A DNA stretch of 64,000 bases. Source: Marsupella aquatica. Lineage: Eukaryota; Marchantiophyta. The notes beneath the pieces are model-generated. The model was not told the DNA's origin, did not search any database, and saw only the letters and a program-made list of their open reading frames with translations. The position numbers and the translations under genes are program-made. The stretch covers positions 26,350,001-26,414,000 of the forward strand of contig OZ316893.1 of assembly GCA_973895155.1 (NCBI GenBank), read 5' to 3'. Below are positions 59,762 to 64,000 of the stretch, one piece after another. Positions within the stretch are counted from its first letter, which is position 1; every line of letters begins with the position of its first letter.

Positions 59762-62239
59762 TTACGGTCTCAGGGGAACCTGTGCTTCTCTGCCACACCA
59801 ATTATAAGGATTTTTGGCTAGGACAGGCCACCTCTGTGCTGGCTCTCTCTGAGGCCTCTCATTCCTTAAAGATTAGTTTACAATTTTCCCAGGCTTGCGC
59901 CGCCTTCTGAATTTAATCGAATCTATTTGTAGTCTTGAATGTGTAAAAGTAGTATCCCTTTCACATTGCCAGAAATGAGCTCAAATTGTGAGGAGCTGTG
60001 GCCTTTTAACTTGGCCACAGTGTAGCCTCGTAACTTGAGTAACTGGAGCCTTGGCTGTGTACTTAATCGACGGGAAAAATTGAAGCACCCTTAGGATGAA
60101 TTGGGTGGCAGGGTGCTGTATGTGCTTTCCCCTTGTCCCACCGAACGTAGTCGCGACTTTATTTATGTTGTGCAGGTTACATTCCAATCCGCGCAAAGGT
60201 TAGCTTATATCAAAGTCCTTTTCATGTTTGATGCTTGATGGAGTTAATCCGGTTAACGGATTGTTACTACCAATGGTGAGTGATACTTGACGGAGATAAT
60301 TTTCGGTAAGGTATAGTTGCTACCTTTGACGATCATCGGCTGCAGATTCAATATTAAGCTCAAGTTCCGGAGTTGTCTATCGAACTGCAACTTTCAAGTC
60401 CAAACAGTCTTCCTGACTGGAGTCTGTTTCTGTACCTTTTGTTGAAAATATTCTGATAGGTGTTCAGCTTGAGAAATCTTTCCTGGAATAATATTTCCTT
60501 TTCGCCAAACTCGGGCCTCTGGTTAATTGTATGTCTATTGACCATGGAAGGTCAATATGAAGGATCCTATCGGCTAGTGCTGTGAAGTGCCTCAGAGTCA
60601 ACAATTGGTGTCTTTCTGAACCATTCAAGTCCAATCCAACGAATCGATTCGTGGATCTCAGGGCTTCGCATTCCCGCCTGAAAAGGTGTCCTTGTCAGGA
60701 TTTCCTTGTTGGTTTCACTTTTCCAGTTCGATTGGTTTCTTCTGTTAACGCCATCTAAGTTCTATGCACCCTGCTGCCTGCACAACTCTTTCTTTCTCTG
60801 CTTCTGGGTCATGTACGTCAGCTTATTTGGAAGGTATTATCATCTGGGCATTGTTCCTCCTACAGGTTTTTTGGTCTCTTTGATTCTGTGTCTCATGTAT
60901 TGGAGCTTACTTGGAAGGTTTTCATTCAATGAATCAAGCCCACATCAAAGCAGTTTCATTCCTGAGTGCTGGTGCGCACTTTAGCGGCAACCATACTTCT
61001 GTTTGGGGGAGATCTTAGTGATGACTCATAATGGTCTCGTCGTTGTTTGGAAGTAGTTAAATTTCCTCGAGTATTTTTTGAATGAGTACAATGCTTTCTG
61101 AAGGTATTTATATGTTGGCCTTCACTGTATGTTGTATGTTCCAAGACTGGAGACAGAAACGGGAGCTGTCGCTGGGTAAGTTGTAATGGCGAATTTGAAG
61201 CTGCATACTTTTCCTGTGTAAATCCCAACCTTCCAAGGTTATAAACCTTTGCCTTGGATCGATTTAAACCCCTTCTGGAAAGTGCCATGTGCCGGATCTT
61301 GTCATGTCAACTACCATGAAAATTATTCTAGCCAAGTTCTGAAACTAAAGTTATTTGGTTACCCCCTAAAATAAGTCTAATGTGTCTGAAACTTAAAGTG
61401 AGGAACGTTGTGGCGCGCCCACTCTAAACCACACCAAAATCAAATGTTTCAACATGACACTGATTTACAAATTCCACTCCCTCGCTGCCAATCACGAAGT
61501 CCATCAGACGGGGAAAATAGTTGTTTCAATGTCAATGTGCTCGGCTTTCCACATTCCTATGCTGCTATGGACTTTTCTGTTAAGTCTTATTCAGAGATTT
61601 TGTGTGCGTGTGTTTTTATTTCCATGTGACTTAATAAGGTGAATCATGTGTATCATGTAGATTTTGAATTAATTTTGGTACCCCATTCAACTTTTGTCAT
61701 CCTGAATACTTTGAATTTATTTTGGCTCCCCTCGCAATTTTCTAATCTTTCCTATACTAAAGACCAGGATCCTGCTAATTTTAGATTTCAATTCTACAAA
61801 TACAAGTTAATAGAAGTTCTAGCTTTTCTCATGAGTGGAATGATTTTGAACAATGTGCACACTTGGTGTCCTAAGTTCCCCTTGTGGTTTTCTTCACTAA
61901 GTTCATGGTCTTAATTGAATGGACTGTCAATACCTAGGGCAAGTGAAGATGTGTACCTTATGTTCACAACTTTTAGGTAGCTTTGTACTTTCCTGGTCAT
62001 TAAGTGCTTTTCTTTGCATGATTGTGCTCTACTTATGCTTTTGTGTATTATCGGGAAAACAATCGGATATTGGAGTCGGGGTCCGATGTTGATAGAGACA
62101 GTGGCAGAGAAGACCAAGTGGCTAGATTGCATTTGGTTATTCCTGGAGAAATCTTACCAAGGTGATTAGGACAGTGATGGTGGGGCAAGTGGAGTGCAGT
62201 TGCATTGGTAGCCAGAGTGCAATGGTTGGAAGGGTGTGG
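59762..62239. other. Spacer downstream of SWI3
   Basis: Probable SWI3 3' UTR in the first 200-300 bases, then no supported gene. A diverged duplication around 60810-60930 (TCATGTACGTCAGCTTATTT GGAAGG / TCATGTATTGGAGCTTACTT GGAAGG) is visible. Short ORFs have no domain. Confidence 0.45.
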
Positions 62240-62715
62240 TCTGACATGACAGTTTTTTTTTTTTTTCAAGGGAGGCAACCGCCCAAAGAACCGCCACCAC
62301 CCGGGACAAAGGCCACCCGGACGGAAGCAGACCGCGGCCAACGGCAAACAAGGCCACAAACAAACACCAAACCTAATCCGGCCAAGGGTGCCACCCGGGG
62401 CCCCAATGGTGGTCAATCGCAAGCGACCGCCACACGCTAGAACACCTCATGCTACCATGCTGGATCCAAATGCTATTACTGCTGCCACGTAGAGTCCTGT
62501 GGTTGTGGTGCCGCCGTCTCTGTCTAACCTGAAAGGGGTCTTTGTAAGTCTCGGGACAGCCAAGGATCTGAAACCTCTGAACCGGCCACAGGTCAATCTT
62601 CACTATCATCAGTGGTAGAGCTGAGGGACACAGGGCTATCAATCTGTTCCCAGGGGAGAAGCGCGGTTTGGAGTTGCCCAATGGCAGCCCGCAGTTGTCT
62701 TGTCTAACATGACAG
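62240..62715 (-). mobile_element. Poly(A)-tailed retroposon with target-site duplication
   Basis: TCTGACATGACAG (62240-62252) and TCTAACATGACAG (62703-62715) flank about 450 bases as a 13-bp direct repeat with one mismatch. A T14 run starts immediately after the left copy, so on the minus strand the insert ends in poly(A) next to its target-site duplication. This is the hallmark of LINE-machinery retroposition. The insert is GC-rich compared with its flanks. It could be a SINE, a 5'-truncated LINE or a retrocopied transcript. ORF 62162-62440 crosses the insertion edge and is not a gene. Confidence 0.75.
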
Positions 62716-63183
62716 TGAGTGGGAGTGTAAGAAAACCTCAAGGTTGGCTAAAGGAGTGTATTGATTGAGACAGTTTAGTGCAGTAGGAATACTGAGATCC
62801 AGATCCAATTAGATGTAACACACATTTGCATCCAATGTAAAACTCAACCAGAGCTTTGCTTCCTAGGCAAAGGATCCATTGTATTCAACTAGTTACATCA
62901 ATTTCTTCATAAACTACACAACCTTCAACAGTTGGGATAATCCCTTCCACCCGAGACATACCAATGCCCAAGTGCATCTCTCAAATTTCCTCACTTCTAT
63001 TGGTACTTCTCAATGCTTTGGAATATAGAACCACTCCCAATCCTTGCCTTAAAATCCAATTTTCACTCTAACAACTGCCATAACTACCTTGTTCCAAGAA
63101 TCAGTGGTTACAACAACTAACTGCCAAGAACTTGTCCATTTGAACTATCTGAGTTATGTTCACTGTGCAATTTATGTGCATAT

Positions 63184-63275
63184 GTCTTTTTGTTTGAATG
63201 TCATTTTATTAGTGTTTCACTTTTGTTGCATATGTCTTCATGTTTGACTGTCATTTTATTAGTGTTTCACTTTTC
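63184..63275. repeat. 48-bp tandem duplication
   Basis: ATATGTCTTTTTGTTTGAAT GTCATTTTATTAGTGTTTCA is repeated at once as ATATGTCTTCATGTTTGACT GTCATTTTATTAGTGTTTCA. Confidence 0.85.
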
Positions 63276-63304
63276 GTTGGTTATTCTTATTGTAAACTAC
63301 ACCT

Positions 63305-63385
63305 CTTTGCTAAGTTCCTCGTTGCTAAGTTCCTCTTTGGTGTTCCTCTTTGCTAAGTTCCTCTTTGCTAAGTTCCTCTTTCCTT
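63305..63385. repeat. ~16-bp tandem repeat
   Basis: Five copies or partial copies of TTTGCTAAGTTCCTC. Confidence 0.8.
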
Positions 63386-64000
63386 CTATCTTGTTGCCTT
63401 TTTGATGTTGAGGACTACTTGCATTGACTGAATTCCTTAGTACAATCTTTCCAAAATTGATCTCTAGGCACCTTTCTGGCCTTCACTATCCATGGCGTTT
63501 CCAGTACTCTTCTGCAACTTCAGTTTGTCTTGCCTCTGTTGTATGCATCTCGCTAAATCTATGACCACTTACCCCAGTAATTGTTTGCTTGCTTGTTCCA
63601 ATACAACACTTTCTCACCAATCTGAACCAGAAAACTATACATTTGTTTCTCATCCCATATTTCCCTACAATCATGCCCGACTCTGTTTTGTGAGTTTGCA
63701 CGGAGGAGATGGTCTGAGTTCCCCAAGAGTGCCAGTCTGGCTGATAATGCACGAAGAGTACATTCCTTCGCATCTGACAATTTAAGGCCACAGCCTTTGT
63801 AAACTAGTTTACTCCATCTCGTTTCCCAAATTGCCACAATCATTACTCCAAAAGGGTTACTTACAACTCCAGCCAAATCTGTAGCGACTGCTTAGGCCTT
63901 CATCGGTTTCTGTATTTTCAAAACAACTGTGCCTATACAAGGCTTGTCCATCTCCTTATATACTCAAAACATTACATATCCTATGCTCTGGTTGAGTTTC
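63386..64000. other. Right edge of window, no supported gene
   Basis: Overlapping ORFs on both strands at 63486-63876 show no recognisable domain. CTCAACCAGAGC near 62842 is repeated in inverted orientation at the window end (GCTCTGGTTGAG, about 63985), with TATATA just before it. An element boundary may lie here but cannot be resolved. Confidence 0.35.

Noticed and set aside
63486-63876. Retrotransposon polyprotein fragment
   Set aside because: The overlapping minus-strand ORFs show no protease, reverse transcriptase, RNase H or integrase motif.

Overview
The window reads as nuclear DNA of a land plant or close streptophyte relative. Genes have short GT-AG introns (mostly 80 to 400 bases), a 60S ribosomal protein gene carries plant telo-box motifs (AAACCCTA) upstream, and the recognisable proteins are plant housekeeping and chromatin factors. 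Long AT-rich spacers full of decayed repeats, a tRNA-type SINE, MITE-like and retroposon insertions, and no bacterial-style operons fit this. Which plant lineage it is cannot be decided from the sequence alone.

Seven genes are supported. From left to right: the 3' part of a Mediator MED6 gene (+, 684-1775); a two-SANT MYB-like protein (+, 6613-8687); an INO80D/KANL2-type C3HC3H zinc-finger protein (-, 13397-14392); a large FHA-BRCT-RING-PHD protein (+, 19787-25668); a TMF/golgin candidate 5-like Golgi coiled-coil protein in at least 18 exons (-, about 30543-37719); 60S ribosomal protein L7 with an intronless CDS (-, 44722-45453); and a SWI3A/B-like SWI/SNF subunit in 8 exons (+, 54706-59761). 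Most act in the nucleus (Mediator, SWI/SNF, INO80-type remodelling, DNA-damage or ubiquitin signalling), but nothing suggests they form a co-regulated cluster.

The most unusual structure is a giant inverted repeat: about 1.56 kb at 14410-15970 mirrored at about 17695-19712. It fills the whole space between two divergently transcribed genes. Each arm ends within tens of bases of a start codon, so the two genes appear to share mirror-image 5' regions. The right arm was later invaded by a repeat also found inverted near 53.4 kb. The loop holds a purine-rich short tandem repeat.

The remaining spacers (1.8-5.7, 8.7-13.4, 25.7-30.5, 37.7-44.7, 45.8-54.7 and 59.8-64 kb) contain no gene I can support. 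They hold minisatellites (94-bp, 91-bp, 55-bp and others), a roughly 393-bp MITE-like element with terminal inverted repeats, a tRNA-derived SINE, a poly(A)-tailed retroposon with a 13-bp target-site duplication, paired 0.47-kb GC-rich direct repeats, and one decayed unidentified ORF. Exon boundaries were placed by eye from homology and splice dinucleotides; no alignment was computed.
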